A DNA stretch of 64,000 nt from Mongoliibacter ruber (GCF_003003005.1 NZ_PVTR01000001.1:186001-250000), one strand, 5' to 3'; positions 36,497 to 45,727 are shown, counted from the stretch's first letter. Numbers and translations: made by a program. Notes: generated by a model not told the origin, from the letters alone.

Positions 36497-37492
36497 TTAT
36501 CTGAGCAATTTCCCTACATTTTTGTCATGAACCAAATCCATGACTTCTTCGACTTTGACCAAATTGGCATCTCCGGGAATGCTATGTTTCAATACAGAAG
36601 AAGCTGTCGCAAACTCTAAAGCTTCCTGTTCTTCTAAATGTAAAAAACCGTAAATAAGTCCTGCAATGTAGGCGTCTCCCCCTCCCACCCGATCCACAAT
36701 ATGGGTGATGTCATAGGTTTTGGAATTCAACACCTCGGAGCCATTCCATAGGATACCTTTGAGTTGATTATGTGAGGCTGAAATTGATTTTCTTTTTGTT
36801 TTGGTGATGTATTTGATTTTTGGAAAATCCTTTTGTGCTTGATAGCAAGCATCTATCCAATCATTGGCCTGAATATCCATGCAATTTTCAAAGTCAGTAT
36901 TGTCACCAACGATTACATCGCAGTACCTGATCAATTCAGGCATAATGTCCAAAGGACTTTTCCCATACTGCCAAAGGTTGCGTCGATAATTGATATCTCC
37001 ACTGATTTTAATTCCTTTTTTATCGGCTATTTGTAGGGCTCTCAATAACATATCAGCTGCATTTTGCGAAATAGCTGGTGTGATGCCAGTCCAGTGAAAC
37101 CAATCCACCCCTTCAAATACAGTCTCCCAAGGAATATCTTTTCCATCAAAATTGGAGAAAGCAGAGTCAAAGCGGTCATAGATAATTCTAGAGGACCTTT
37201 GCATGGATCCATTTTCTAAAAAATATAATCCCATCCGACCTTCATAATAATAGACAAAATCGGTATCAACCCGCATTTGTCGCAAATAGGCAGTTGCTTT
37301 TTTTCCAAGATCGTGATCAGGAAATGCAGTGACATGAGAAGTAGACATGCCAAATTGTGCAAGGGAGATCGCCACATTGGCCTCAGCTCCACCAAAAGTA
37401 ACCTGATAGCTGTCAGATTGAACAAAACGCTCATGTCCTGACGTGGTCAACCTCATCATTATTTCTCCTATGGTGGTAATTTTTTTGCTCAT
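36497..37492 (-). CDS. kdgK: 2-keto-3-deoxygluconate kinase (PfkB family)
   Basis: 331 residues of the ribokinase/PfkB fold: IGEIMMRLTTSGHERF, FGGAEANVAISLAQFGMSTSHV (substrate glycine pair) and the anion-hole/catalytic DRVGGGDAYIAGLIYGFL, with the base Asp in GGGDA. Family wording and the eda neighbour point to KDG kinase, making KDPG for the aldolase next in the operon. It is the first gene of the operon and divergent from the altronate dehydratase gene. Confidence 0.92.
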   Translation of the reverse strand: MSKKITTIGEIMMRLTTSGHERFVQSDSYQVTFGGAEANVAISLAQFGMSTSHVTAFPDHDLGKKATAYLRQMRVDTDFVYYYEGRMGLYFLENGSMQRSSRIIYDRFDSAFSNFDGKDIPWETVFEGVDWFHWTGITPAISQNAADMLLRALQIADKKGIKISGDINYRRNLWQYGKSPLDIMPELIRYCDVIVGDNTDFENCMDIQANDWIDACYQAQKDFPKIKYITKTKRKSISASHNQLKGILWNGSEVLNSKTYDITHIVDRVGGGDAYIAGLIYGFLHLEEQEALEFATASSVLKHSIPGDANLVKVEEVMDLVHDKNVGKLLR

Positions 37493-37507
37493 CTTGATTT
37501 TTAATAT

Positions 37508-37533
37508 AAAACCTTAAATTAAAACCTTAAATT
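37508..37533. repeat. Exact 13-base tandem repeat in the uxaA/kdgK divergent promoter region
   Basis: AAAACCTTAAATT occurs twice, head to tail, at 37508-37520 and 37521-37533, between the kdgK start and the uxaA start. Two direct copies one and a third helix turns apart could be a regulator site, for instance for a GntR or LacI-type uronate regulator encoded elsewhere, or a chance duplication. Confidence 0.5.
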
Positions 37534-37601
37534 TTCATTTACTTGTTTTGGGACAAGCTTTACGCAATCGTTTTCCACTTATTCAATCTGAAACTACAAT
37601 T

Positions 37602-39245
37602 TTGAGAAAGACAATCAAAATCCACCCCGCTGACAATGTACTCGTGGCCTTGGTAAATCTAGAAAATGGCGAAACGATACATCATGAAGATAGCACTATT
37701 ACTTTGATACAAGAAGTGCCGGCTAAACATAAGTTTACAATACAACCTGTCAAACAAGGTGAGGAAATCATTATGTATGGCATTATTGTAGGAAAAGCCT
37801 TGGAAAATCTTTCTAAAGGATCAGTGATTACCACCGAAAACATCAAACATGCCACCAATTCCTTTGGAAGAAAAACAGGCGTTTTTAACAGCATCAAACC
37901 TGATATTTCCAAGTTTGAAAAGCGAAAATTTCAAGGATTCCATAGAGATGATGGACAGGTAGGAACAGCAAATTATTGGTTGGTCATCCCTTTGGTGTTT
38001 TGTGAAAATCGTAACGTAGAAATTATCAAACAGGCATTTTTAGAGGAACTTGGTTTTAGTAAGCCAAACCCATTTAAAAATTTGGTAAAACAAATGAAAA
38101 AAGCTTTGACTCTAGGTGGCCCCTCAGAAGTAGAAGCCCTTTCACTTGATGAGGCTAAGAATACGACAGAAAACCGTTTTTTTGAAAATATTGATGGCAT
38201 CAAATTTCTAACCCATCAAGGTGGCTGCGGGGGTACCAGACAGGATTCTGAAATGCTTTGTTCGCTTTTGGCAGGTTATCTTAATAATCCCAACGTGGCA
38301 GGTGGTACAGTCTTAAGCCTTGGATGTCAGAATGCTCAAATCTCCTTGCTTGAAGAAAAGTTAAAGGTAATAAATAAAAATTTCAGTAAGCCACTAATAG
38401 TCTTGGAACAGCAGCAGGAAGGAACTGAAATAGCACTTTTGACCAAAGCAATAAAAGCTACTTTTGTTGGTATGGCAGAGGCAAATAGCCAAGAAAGAAA
38501 GCCAGCACCTTTAAGTAAATTATGCATTGGACTGGAATGTGGAGGCTCAGACGGTTTCTCTGGCATTTCTGCAAACCCTTCTGTAGGCCATGCTTCTGAT
38601 TTGATTGTAGCTTTGGGCGGGAAAACAATTTTATCCGAATTTCCAGAATTGTGTGGTGTTGAACAGGAATTGATCAACAGGTGCGTTGATGAAAACACAG
38701 CCGAAAAATTCGCGCAACTTATGAAAGCCTATTCAGCTTCGGCTGCAGCTGTGGGTTCCGGCTTTGACATGAATCCCTCACCAGGAAACATTAAAGACGG
38801 ATTGATCACAGATGCCATTAAGTCTGCCGGTGCAGCCAAAAAAGGGGGAACTTCCCCAGTTTCAGATGTCTTGGACTACGGTGAATATGTGAATAAAGCT
38901 GGTCTTAACCTGCTCTGTACGCCAGGAAACGATGTAGAAAGTACTACGGCAATGGCTGGCTCTGGAGCAAATGTGATTTTATTCACCACAGGCTTAGGCA
39001 CACCGACAGGAAATCCAATTGCTCCTGTAGTCAAGATTTCATCTAATACTACACTCTCTCAAAGGATGCCTGACATCATTGATTTCAATACAGGAGAGAT
39101 TATCACCGGTGAAAAAACCATTGAAGAGATGGGAGAAGAATTGTTGGAAATGATCATTAAGGTTGCTTCAGGAGAAGTCGTCCCAAAAGCAGTAGCATTG
39201 GGTCAAGATGATTTTATTCCTTGGAAAAGAGGTGTTTCCCTCTAG
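37602..39245 (+). CDS. uxaA: Altronate dehydratase (UxaA family)
   Basis: 547 residues from TTG at 37602, chosen because TIKIHPADNVLVAL directly matches the start of the SAF domain in this family; the frame has no ATG between the upstream stop and this point, and another TTG at 37548 is possible. SAF-like N-domain (about residues 1-80) is followed by the dehydratase: KFQGFHRDDGQVGTANYWLV, LTHQGGCGGTRQD, IGLECGGSDGFSGISANPSVG and NLLCTPGNDVESTTAMAGSGA. It dehydrates altronate to KDG using Fe2+. It is divergent from kdgK-eda-TRAP, which completes the route. The mannonate branch enzymes are not in the window. Confidence 0.92.
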   Translation: MRKTIKIHPADNVLVALVNLENGETIHHEDSTITLIQEVPAKHKFTIQPVKQGEEIIMYGIIVGKALENLSKGSVITTENIKHATNSFGRKTGVFNSIKPDISKFEKRKFQGFHRDDGQVGTANYWLVIPLVFCENRNVEIIKQAFLEELGFSKPNPFKNLVKQMKKALTLGGPSEVEALSLDEAKNTTENRFFENIDGIKFLTHQGGCGGTRQDSEMLCSLLAGYLNNPNVAGGTVLSLGCQNAQISLLEEKLKVINKNFSKPLIVLEQQQEGTEIALLTKAIKATFVGMAEANSQERKPAPLSKLCIGLECGGSDGFSGISANPSVGHASDLIVALGGKTILSEFPELCGVEQELINRCVDENTAEKFAQLMKAYSASAAAVGSGFDMNPSPGNIKDGLITDAIKSAGAAKKGGTSPVSDVLDYGEYVNKAGLNLLCTPGNDVESTTAMAGSGANVILFTTGLGTPTGNPIAPVVKISSNTTLSQRMPDIIDFNTGEIITGEKTIEEMGEELLEMIIKVASGEVVPKAVALGQDDFIPWKRGVSL

Positions 39246-39254
39246 TTTGATAGG

Positions 39255-39542
39255 TCAATTGCTCTCGACTACCAACATCTTCGAATTGGCTGCTTCATAC
39301 CGGATAGCTTTCGCTTTGGAATACTCCGGTGAAGCCCACCAATTCTTAGCAGTTTCCACATCTGGAAATTCTAAAATAACGAGTCTTTCAGGATTCCAGT
39401 TACCTTCTAAAGACTCTGTTTTGACACCTCTGACTACAAAGCGGCCTCCATATAGTTGGATAGTGGCAAGTGTATGTTTTTTGTATTCTTCATACAATTC
39501 TGGATTGTGGATACTGACTTCCACCAATACTAGTGCAGGCAT
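39255..39542 (-). CDS. DUF1330 domain protein
   Basis: 95 residues of a dimeric alpha/beta-barrel domain: PALVLVEVSIHNPELYEEYKKH, LYGGRFVVRGVKTESLEGNW and LVILEFPDVETAKNWWASPEYSKAKAIR, a textbook DUF1330 layout. Cytoplasmic, of unknown function. It ends 9 bases from the uxaA stop, convergent. Confidence 0.9.
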   Translation of the reverse strand: MPALVLVEVSIHNPELYEEYKKHTLATIQLYGGRFVVRGVKTESLEGNWNPERLVILEFPDVETAKNWWASPEYSKAKAIRYEAANSKMLVVESN

Positions 39543-39779
39543 GATTATGTATTTAAGATATTACTTTTAAACTCTGAATAGACAGCACTTCAAATTTGTG
39601 ATTATTAAAATGGAAAAAAAAGATATAATTCAAATTGGGTTGATAAATTTTAGAAGAGGTTAAGGAGATTGAAAGGTGAGATAATCGAATTCATTGATTA
39701 TCAAAGCCACAACAGGATTATAGAAAATTGAACCAATCTAAAAAGTCATAAATTCATCAATTTGCCTTTACTTTGCAAA

Positions 39780-40238
39780 ATGGAAACGCAATCAGACATC
39801 AAGGAAAAACTTCTTCAGGCAGCAAAATCTTTGCTGAAAGAGCAAATAGTAAGTTTAGAAAGAGAACTTAAAGAACTTCAACATTCCTCAGAGGCAGAGG
39901 AAAAAAGCTCAGCAGGTGACAAATTTGAAACCCATCAAGAAATGCTCAATCAAAACAGGTCCATACTTGAAAAGAGGAAAATCAGTTCTAAAGCCATGCT
40001 GAATCAATTGAATGCAGTTCCTGTGAAAGAAACCAAAACTGTAGAGGAAGGCAGTTTACTTAAAGTTCCAATGGGAAATATTTGGGTATCTGTTCCATTT
40101 GGCAAGCTAGATGTGGAAGGAGTAGCTTACCAGTTGGTTTCTCCTGATTCTCCATTGATACAGGCTATTTGGGGGCAAACCGAAGGAAGCACAGCAAATT
40201 TTAGGGACAAAAGCTTTACGATCGAAACTTTAATTTAG
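39780..40238 (+). CDS. GreA-like C-terminal domain protein
   Basis: 152 residues from the ATG at 39780. The N-terminal half is a long charged coiled coil (IKEKLLQAAKSLLKEQIVSLERELKELQ, then QEMLNQNRSILEKRKIS). The C-terminal half ends VEGVAYQLVSPDSPLIQAIWGQTEGSTANF, which resembles the FKBP-like GreA/GreB C-terminal domain ('spdSPLGkALlGk'). This suggests a protein that reaches into RNA polymerase's secondary channel, but the acidic tip residues cannot be aligned by eye. Single gene. Confidence 0.6.
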   Translation: METQSDIKEKLLQAAKSLLKEQIVSLERELKELQHSSEAEEKSSAGDKFETHQEMLNQNRSILEKRKISSKAMLNQLNAVPVKETKTVEEGSLLKVPMGNIWVSVPFGKLDVEGVAYQLVSPDSPLIQAIWGQTEGSTANFRDKSFTIETLI

Positions 40239-40317
40239 ATAGTTTGGTCAATTTCTTTATGATTTATATACTAAAAAGGATAAAATCCATGTCTTTCAAT
40301 TTAGTATAAAAAACTGA

Positions 40318-40333
40318 TTTAAAGTACTTTAAA
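40318..40333. repeat. 16-base perfect palindrome between convergent genes
   Basis: TTTAAAGTACTTTAAA reads the same on both strands. Just before it TATACTAAA and TTTAGTATA (about 40266-40308) form a longer stem followed by an A-run. The pair probably acts in transcript ending for the two convergent genes, although no clear T-run follows the palindrome. Confidence 0.45.
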
Positions 40334-40342
40334 TAAACTTAC

Positions 40343-41104
40343 TTAAAGTTTAAAATTTGTGTTGACAATCAATCCACGGTTGTACTGAAGTATTTGTTTT
40401 CCGTCTACCAAACGACTAAACAGCAAGGTCTGAGACAGGTATCCCGCTTCAATTCTCAAGTTTCTTTGAAGATCTATTCCGGCAAGAAACCCAAACCTAT
40501 TTTGATCAAAAATATTCTGTCCTATATTTTTTCCAAAACCAATCATGATCTCATCATAAGCAGCAAAATATGGTACTACAGTTGCTGTGCTGAGTTTTTC
40601 AAGAGGATATTCTAACCTTGCCATGTACCTTATTCTATTCAAAAAAATGAAACTATCGGCTTTAGACTTCATTGGATCCATGTATTGGCCTAGCCACCTT
40701 TGTTCCAACATAAATCTATGGCTGATGATAAACTGATCGATTGGATTTGAAATTTGAAGCATTTGAAAAGTCCTGTATTCAGGAAACAACTTAGCGGCTG
40801 CCTGAAGAGGAACTTTTCCGTAAGGGTAAGTATCAGCATACGCTGCACCTATTCTAAAGACTACTAGATCGTTAACCTTGTAATTGACCCCAAATCTATA
40901 CAGGTTTTGCTGAGGCTCTGCCAAAAATTCAGATCTTCTCCATTGAAACTCTCCGTGAGTACTCCAGTGCTCCGAAACCTTATGATTAATCGTAAAGGCA
41001 TTCCAGCTGATGGTATTGTAATCAGCAATTCTCAGATCTTGCCCAGAAAGGATAAACGGATAAAGAAAGATAAGCAGGAAGAAATAGGATGAAGTGATTT
41101 TCAT
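40343..41104 (-). CDS. DUF2490 family outer-membrane protein
   Basis: 253 residues from the ATG at 41104, starting a signal peptide (SSYFFLLIFLYPFILSGQ). DUF2490 text is strong: ISWNAFTINHKVSEHWSTHGEFQWRRSEF, QNLYRFGVNYKVND, FRIGAAYADTYPYG, FPEYRTFQMLQI and HRFMLEQRWLG, then RIRYMARLEYPL. A predicted barrel of the outer membrane, function unknown. It is a distant relative of the protein at 31718-32470. Single gene. Confidence 0.85.
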   Translation of the reverse strand: MKITSSYFFLLIFLYPFILSGQDLRIADYNTISWNAFTINHKVSEHWSTHGEFQWRRSEFLAEPQQNLYRFGVNYKVNDLVVFRIGAAYADTYPYGKVPLQAAAKLFPEYRTFQMLQISNPIDQFIISHRFMLEQRWLGQYMDPMKSKADSFIFLNRIRYMARLEYPLEKLSTATVVPYFAAYDEIMIGFGKNIGQNIFDQNRFGFLAGIDLQRNLRIEAGYLSQTLLFSRLVDGKQILQYNRGLIVNTNFKL

Positions 41105-41189
41105 ATGTTGCGCTGAAACCAATTAAATACACTTCAAAATTACCTATTTGGCTTTGATAGTTTTGTAGCCGAAGTTACAAAGCAAAAAT

Positions 41190-41801
41190 TTAAATCGAAG
41201 AAGAATCCAGCAAGATGGCGCCGTGATCTTCCATTTCCTCCAATGCTTTCTCGAAGTCATCTTCTTGAAGATTGACTGCCTTTGTGGCATCAGTAATAAG
41301 GTATGTCGTAAAGCCTTCATCTATACCGTCAATAACTGTGAACTTGACGCAATAGTCTGCAGCTAATCCACATACATAGAGCTCTCTTACTCCTTCTGAC
41401 TTGAGAAAATCACTCAACCCTGTGTCACCATTTTTATTATTGTCAAAAAAACCACTATAGGAGTCTACGAGTGGGTTTGTACCCTTTTGAAATATCCTGA
41501 TCCACTTTTCCTTATCCAAGTCTTGATGAAACTCCGCACCCTGACTCTCCTGAACACAGTGTACAGGCCAAAGGATTTGCTTTACACCATTCAATTGTAC
41601 AAATCCACCTATTTCGTGTCCCCCGTGGTTAGCAGCAAAACTTCCATGGTTTTCAGGATGCCAATCCTGCGTGGCTACAATAAATGAGAATTTTTTTTGA
41701 AGTTTATTGATTATTGGAATAATTAGATCTCCATCTTTTACTGGAAGTGCTCCTCCGGGAAGAAAGTCATTTTGTACATCGACTATTAACAGTGCTTTCA
41801 T
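41190..41801 (-). CDS. pncA: Nicotinamidase
   Basis: 203 residues of the isochorismatase-like fold. The catalytic triad is visible: D8 in LIVDVQNDF, K107 in FQKGTNP and C151 in CGLAADYCVKF. Metal ligands are D46, H48 and H52 in ATQDWHPENHGSF and H81. It hydrolyses nicotinamide to nicotinate. It is the last gene of pncB-prs-pncA, 15 bases after the PRPP synthase, so the operon recycles nicotinamide to nicotinate mononucleotide. Confidence 0.95.
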   Translation of the reverse strand: MKALLIVDVQNDFLPGGALPVKDGDLIIPIINKLQKKFSFIVATQDWHPENHGSFAANHGGHEIGGFVQLNGVKQILWPVHCVQESQGAEFHQDLDKEKWIRIFQKGTNPLVDSYSGFFDNNKNGDTGLSDFLKSEGVRELYVCGLAADYCVKFTVIDGIDEGFTTYLITDATKAVNLQEDDFEKALEEMEDHGAILLDSSSI

Positions 41802-41816
41802 AACAATTTAGAATTT

Positions 41817-42737
41817 TTACTTACTGATTTCATGAATGATTAAAGGAGCAATACTCTTTGTTTGCAGAAAATCGGAATTCAATTTGATGCTGTTTGGATG
41901 TGTATTGGTAGAGACTACCTTTTTGATTACTCCCGATAATTGAATCTTGTTCAAAGCATCGTTCGAAAACAGACCATGGGTAGTAATGGTGTAGATATTT
42001 TTAGCTCCTGCATTTTTGTAGGCTTTGGCTGCATTGATAAGTGAACCTCCAGTACGTACCATATCATCGTAAATAACAACATCCTTTCCCTCTACATCTG
42101 CAGAAATACTTGTAACTTCAGTTTTATCACCTGACACCCTTCTTTTGAACACAAAAGCAGCATTTACTCCCATTTCATTGGCTAAAGATTCAACCCATTT
42201 TGCTCTTCCTGCATCTGTACAGGCCATCACGAAGCCATCATCGGCCAAATTCCGGGCAGCTTCAATAATTATTGGTTTACAGTAGACATGATTGATCAAT
42301 GCTTGCCCTTCAAAATAATGAGGTATGCCTTCAGAATGTAAGTCAAAAAATGTGAAGTAATTTCCCAAGCTGGTTCGGGGAAGTGATGAAAACATGACAG
42401 CCCTAGATTTGGCAGTCACAACTTCGCCTTCTTTCACCGCACGCTCCATTGTAGAGTATCCGAAATAGGGAAAGAAGAGCTGAATAGATCTTGCTCCATA
42501 TTTGATCAATGCGTAAGCCAAGTCATATATTTCCAAAGTATCACTGTCCGAGATAGTGCCACCAATAAGGACTACATCTCTGCCATTGACTGCTGTCAGA
42601 ATTCGCTGGTAACGTTCACCATCCGGAAACAAACGAACTTCTATTTCCCCCCTCTCAAAACTTCCCAATTCAATTACTTCATCTAGCAAATATTGATAGT
42701 CAGGTGTGCTGAAAATTATCTTTTTATTACTCATCAT
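41817..42737 (-). CDS. Divergent PRPP synthase (ribose-phosphate pyrophosphokinase) of the NAD salvage operon
   Basis: 306 residues. Two type I phosphoribosyltransferase domains are seen: N-terminal with EVRLFPDGERYQRI, and C-terminal with FKRRVSGDKTEVTSISADVEGKDVVI and the PRPP loop VIYDDMVRTGGSL, plus TTHGLFSNDAL. Several canonical Prs signatures differ: the usual RQDRK segment reads GYSTMERAVKEGEVVTAK, and FDLHSEGIPHYFEG replaces the DLHxxQIQGFF box. It probably makes PRPP for the nicotinate phosphoribosyltransferase, whose gene it overlaps by 11 bases. It is not likely to be the cell's main Prs. Confidence 0.82.
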   Translation of the reverse strand: MMSNKKIIFSTPDYQYLLDEVIELGSFERGEIEVRLFPDGERYQRILTAVNGRDVVLIGGTISDSDTLEIYDLAYALIKYGARSIQLFFPYFGYSTMERAVKEGEVVTAKSRAVMFSSLPRTSLGNYFTFFDLHSEGIPHYFEGQALINHVYCKPIIIEAARNLADDGFVMACTDAGRAKWVESLANEMGVNAAFVFKRRVSGDKTEVTSISADVEGKDVVIYDDMVRTGGSLINAAKAYKNAGAKNIYTITTHGLFSNDALNKIQLSGVIKKVVSTNTHPNSIKLNSDFLQTKSIAPLIIHEISK

Positions 42738-44205
42738 AGTTTTTCATCTTCAATACCAAATCCGTTCTGAGGTTATACAATCCCTCCTCCAGTCCCACAG
42801 GATAGATGTGGGGATTGACCAGTCTTTTATGTGCCTTGTCGAAAAGCTCCAAATTCCTTTTTGCATTTTCTCGGATTTGGTGGATATCAGGTCTTAAATA
42901 GACTTTTTTTCCTTTTTCAAAAATCGGCTTGAGTAAGTTATCCTTTTCAAGTCCATTTATATTTATTTTCTTCCTCTTGGTGGGATCATTCGGGTCAATA
43001 ATTACATAATTGTTTTTTTCGACAGGATTTCCTGTAAGGTAAATCATGTCTGCCAGTGCTTTCCCGCTTTTTACAAACCTTACCACATCATGGTCACCTG
43101 GAATATTGATCTTAATTGATTGTTGAGACACCTTTACTTTAGGTTCCCATTCTCCGGAAGACTTTCTAATAGCCGCTAATTTATACACTGCCCCTAATGC
43201 CGGTTGGTCATATGCAGTTACCAGTTTGGTTCCCACACCCCATATGTCAATACGTGCATCTTGAATTTTCAAAGAAGTGATAATCTGTTCATCCAAATCG
43301 TTTGATGCTACAATCTGTGCTTTTGGAAAACCACCCTCATCCAACATGTCACGGGCTATTGTACTATAATAAGCCAAATCACCAGAGTCTATCCTTATAC
43401 CAACCATCTCTTTTCCTTTTTCTCTGAGAGACTTACCGACTTCAATGGCATTTTTCACTCCGTTGATCGTATCGTAAGTGTCTACCAAGAACACGCATTT
43501 GTCTGGAAAAGCATCGGCATAGGCATGAAAGGCCTCAAGCTCGCTGTCAAATGACATGATCCAACTATGCGCATGAGTACCAGAAACCGGGATGTCAAAT
43601 AGTTTCCCTGCCATGACGTTGCTGGTGGCCGAGCAGCCTCCAATATAGGAAGCCCGACTTGCTGCCAATGCCCCATCAATACCCTGAGCCCTTCTCAGTC
43701 CAAACTCAAGCACAGATTGCCCTTTGGCAGCTTCGGTAATGCGGGAAGCTTTGGTTGCAATCAATGTCTGAAAGTTGATGATGTTGAGCAATGGGGTTTC
43801 CAATAATTGACATTGAATAAGTGGTCCTTTTACCTTGACGATTGGAATATTAGGAAATACAACTGTCCCTTCCTCTACAGCTTCTATATCACAGGAAAAA
43901 TCAAGGTTTCTCAAGTACTCGATAAACTCTTTTTGAAAGGTCGGTGAGCCATCGCTGTTTTGCATTTCCTCAAGGTATTCCAGATCAGCTTCATCAAATC
44001 TGAAATTCCTGCAATAGTCTATAATGTAATCCAAACCTGCTGCAATGGTATAACCTCCCTGGAATGGATTTTTTCGGAAGAATAAATTGAAAACGGCCTC
44101 TTGTTCTGCTTTTCCGGATTTCCAATAGGCATAGGCCATGGTTAATTGGTAGAAATCAGTTAAAAGTGCGAGCGAACTCTGGTATAAGTCTTTGGTAATT
44201 TTCAT
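42727..44205 (-). CDS. pncB: Nicotinate phosphoribosyltransferase
   Basis: 492 residues from the ATG at 44205. Family text: SSLALLTDFYQLTMAYAYWKSGKAEQEAVFNLFFRKNPF, FPNIPIVKVKGPLIQCQLLETPLLNIINFQTLIATKASR, EFGLRRAQGIDGALAASRASYIGGCSATSN (phosphate site), VSGTHAHSWIMSF (catalytic His) and IVASNDLDEQIITSL. It converts nicotinate and PRPP to nicotinate mononucleotide. It is first in an operon that also supplies PRPP and nicotinate. Confidence 0.95.
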   Translation of the reverse strand: MKITKDLYQSSLALLTDFYQLTMAYAYWKSGKAEQEAVFNLFFRKNPFQGGYTIAAGLDYIIDYCRNFRFDEADLEYLEEMQNSDGSPTFQKEFIEYLRNLDFSCDIEAVEEGTVVFPNIPIVKVKGPLIQCQLLETPLLNIINFQTLIATKASRITEAAKGQSVLEFGLRRAQGIDGALAASRASYIGGCSATSNVMAGKLFDIPVSGTHAHSWIMSFDSELEAFHAYADAFPDKCVFLVDTYDTINGVKNAIEVGKSLREKGKEMVGIRIDSGDLAYYSTIARDMLDEGGFPKAQIVASNDLDEQIITSLKIQDARIDIWGVGTKLVTAYDQPALGAVYKLAAIRKSSGEWEPKVKVSQQSIKINIPGDHDVVRFVKSGKALADMIYLTGNPVEKNNYVIIDPNDPTKRKKININGLEKDNLLKPIFEKGKKVYLRPDIHQIRENAKRNLELFDKAHKRLVNPHIYPVGLEEGLYNLRTDLVLKMKNYDE

Positions 44206-44303
44206 GAATGTATCAATAAAACTCAAAAATAAGCTTTTGCAATTATAATCATGATCATTTTAAACCTTGATTTAAACCATCAAAAAAAGAAACATACTTG
44301 AAT

Positions 44304-45128
44304 TTATTTTCTGATATTAAATATAACGCCAGCCAGCACAAACGACATTCCCAAATATGTCATTATATTATATGTTTCTCCGAAAATCAAAAATCCAAAA
44401 GAAAGTGCATAAATGATACTCAAATAGCTGAGACTTGAAATCTTAGCAACATTGGCATTCTGATAGGCAAGGGTCAGGAAGTATTGTGCAAACTGAGTCA
44501 AAATACCGACAGCAAGCAAAATTAACCAATCCCATCCACTAGGTTGGACCCAAACAAGAGAACTTACTATCGTGGCAATGGGTAAGGTGATCATTGGGAA
44601 ATAAATCATGATAACCAGTGGGTGCTCTGAGGTATTGAGTTTTCTTATAATATTATAGGCCAAACCCATTGCAAGAGAAGCTACCAAGGCTATAGAAAGG
44701 TCAATGACAGAAATTCTGGGATCAAAACCTTCAATGATCAGTACACCGATGAATGATATTCCAAAATAAAAAAACTGTTTCGCCCTGACTTTTTCTTTTA
44801 CGATGAAAATACCCATGATTGCTGTAAATACAGGGGCCAGGTAATTGAGTGTCACAGCACTGGCCAAAGGGATGCGCTGTAGGGTATAAAAAAAGGCAAT
44901 GAGCCCTATTGAACCTACTATTCCCCGCAAAACCAACAACTTTTTATTGTGGCCCAGCACAGCTACTTTTTTCTGTTTGAGAAGTAAAAAAGTGAAAACA
45001 AGACTAAATGCCGACCTAAAGAGGATGATTTCAATAGCGGGGATATGCGACACCAGCTTGACTGCAACATTCATCAAAGAAAATAAAAATCCTGCCAACA
45101 GCATATGTTGGACGCTCTTATTGATCAA
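44304..45128 (-). CDS. EamA/DMT family transporter
   Basis: 274 residues with ten membrane helices in two EamA repeats: HMLLAGFLFSLMNVAVKLV, IEIILFRSAFSLVFTFLLL and GIVGSIGLIAFFYTLQRIPLASAVTLNYLAPVFTAIMG close the first half, and LSLSYLSIIYALSFGFLIFGE..MTYLGMSFVLAGVIFN the second. The start is the TTG at 45128 on homology, with an ATG at 45104 as alternative. It exports or imports a small metabolite at the inner membrane; substrate unknown. Confidence 0.88.
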   Translation of the reverse strand: MINKSVQHMLLAGFLFSLMNVAVKLVSHIPAIEIILFRSAFSLVFTFLLLKQKKVAVLGHNKKLLVLRGIVGSIGLIAFFYTLQRIPLASAVTLNYLAPVFTAIMGIFIVKEKVRAKQFFYFGISFIGVLIIEGFDPRISVIDLSIALVASLAMGLAYNIIRKLNTSEHPLVIMIYFPMITLPIATIVSSLVWVQPSGWDWLILLAVGILTQFAQYFLTLAYQNANVAKISSLSYLSIIYALSFGFLIFGETYNIMTYLGMSFVLAGVIFNIRK

Positions 45129-45280
45129 AATTGTCTGTATTTTTTTGTTCTAATGAGTAATGGATTTTTAGCATTAAGGGTTCAATTCAAATGCTCATTT
45201 TTTTGCCTATTCGAACTTTAATCGATCTAAATGCTTTAGTATTCATTATAATTATTTAAAAATGCTGAAATTATAACTAT

Positions 45281-45727
45281 ATGGCCCTCAAGAAAGGAAC
45301 AAAAGCACCGGACTTCACACTTTCGTCTACTTCAGGAGAAAAGTTCACTTTAAGTCAAGATTGCAAAGATCAAGCCTGCATCATCTACTTTTATCCAAAA
45401 GATTTCACCAAAGTGTGCAGCAAAGAAGCCTGTGATTTCAGGGATCAATTTGCAGCATTCAGGGCCTTAGACATTCCAATTTATGGCATCAGTCGGGATG
45501 ATATGAAAACCCATATCAGGTTTAAAGAAGAATATAGCTTGCCTTTTGACCTTTTAAGTGATTTGGATGGTAGGGTTTGCAAATCTTACGATGCATTGAT
45601 ACCTATTGTGAAGATGCCAAAAAGGATCACCTACTTTTTAGACAAAAACCATATTGTGGCAGGAGTATATGCTGACATGTTTGAATCAAAGGCACATGTG
45701 GAAGAGATGTTGAAGCTGATCAAATGA
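45281..45727 (+). CDS. bcp: Thioredoxin-dependent peroxiredoxin (Bcp/PrxQ type)
   Basis: 148 residues. The peroxidatic Cys is C46 in FYPKDFTKVCSKEACDF and the resolving Cys is C51, five residues away as in E. coli Bcp. GTKAPDFTLSSTSGEKFTLS and YGISRDDMKTHIRFKEEYSLPFDLLSD are standard. It reduces peroxides in the cytoplasm with thioredoxin. Single gene. Confidence 0.94.
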   Translation: MALKKGTKAPDFTLSSTSGEKFTLSQDCKDQACIIYFYPKDFTKVCSKEACDFRDQFAAFRALDIPIYGISRDDMKTHIRFKEEYSLPFDLLSDLDGRVCKSYDALIPIVKMPKRITYFLDKNHIVAGVYADMFESKAHVEEMLKLIK

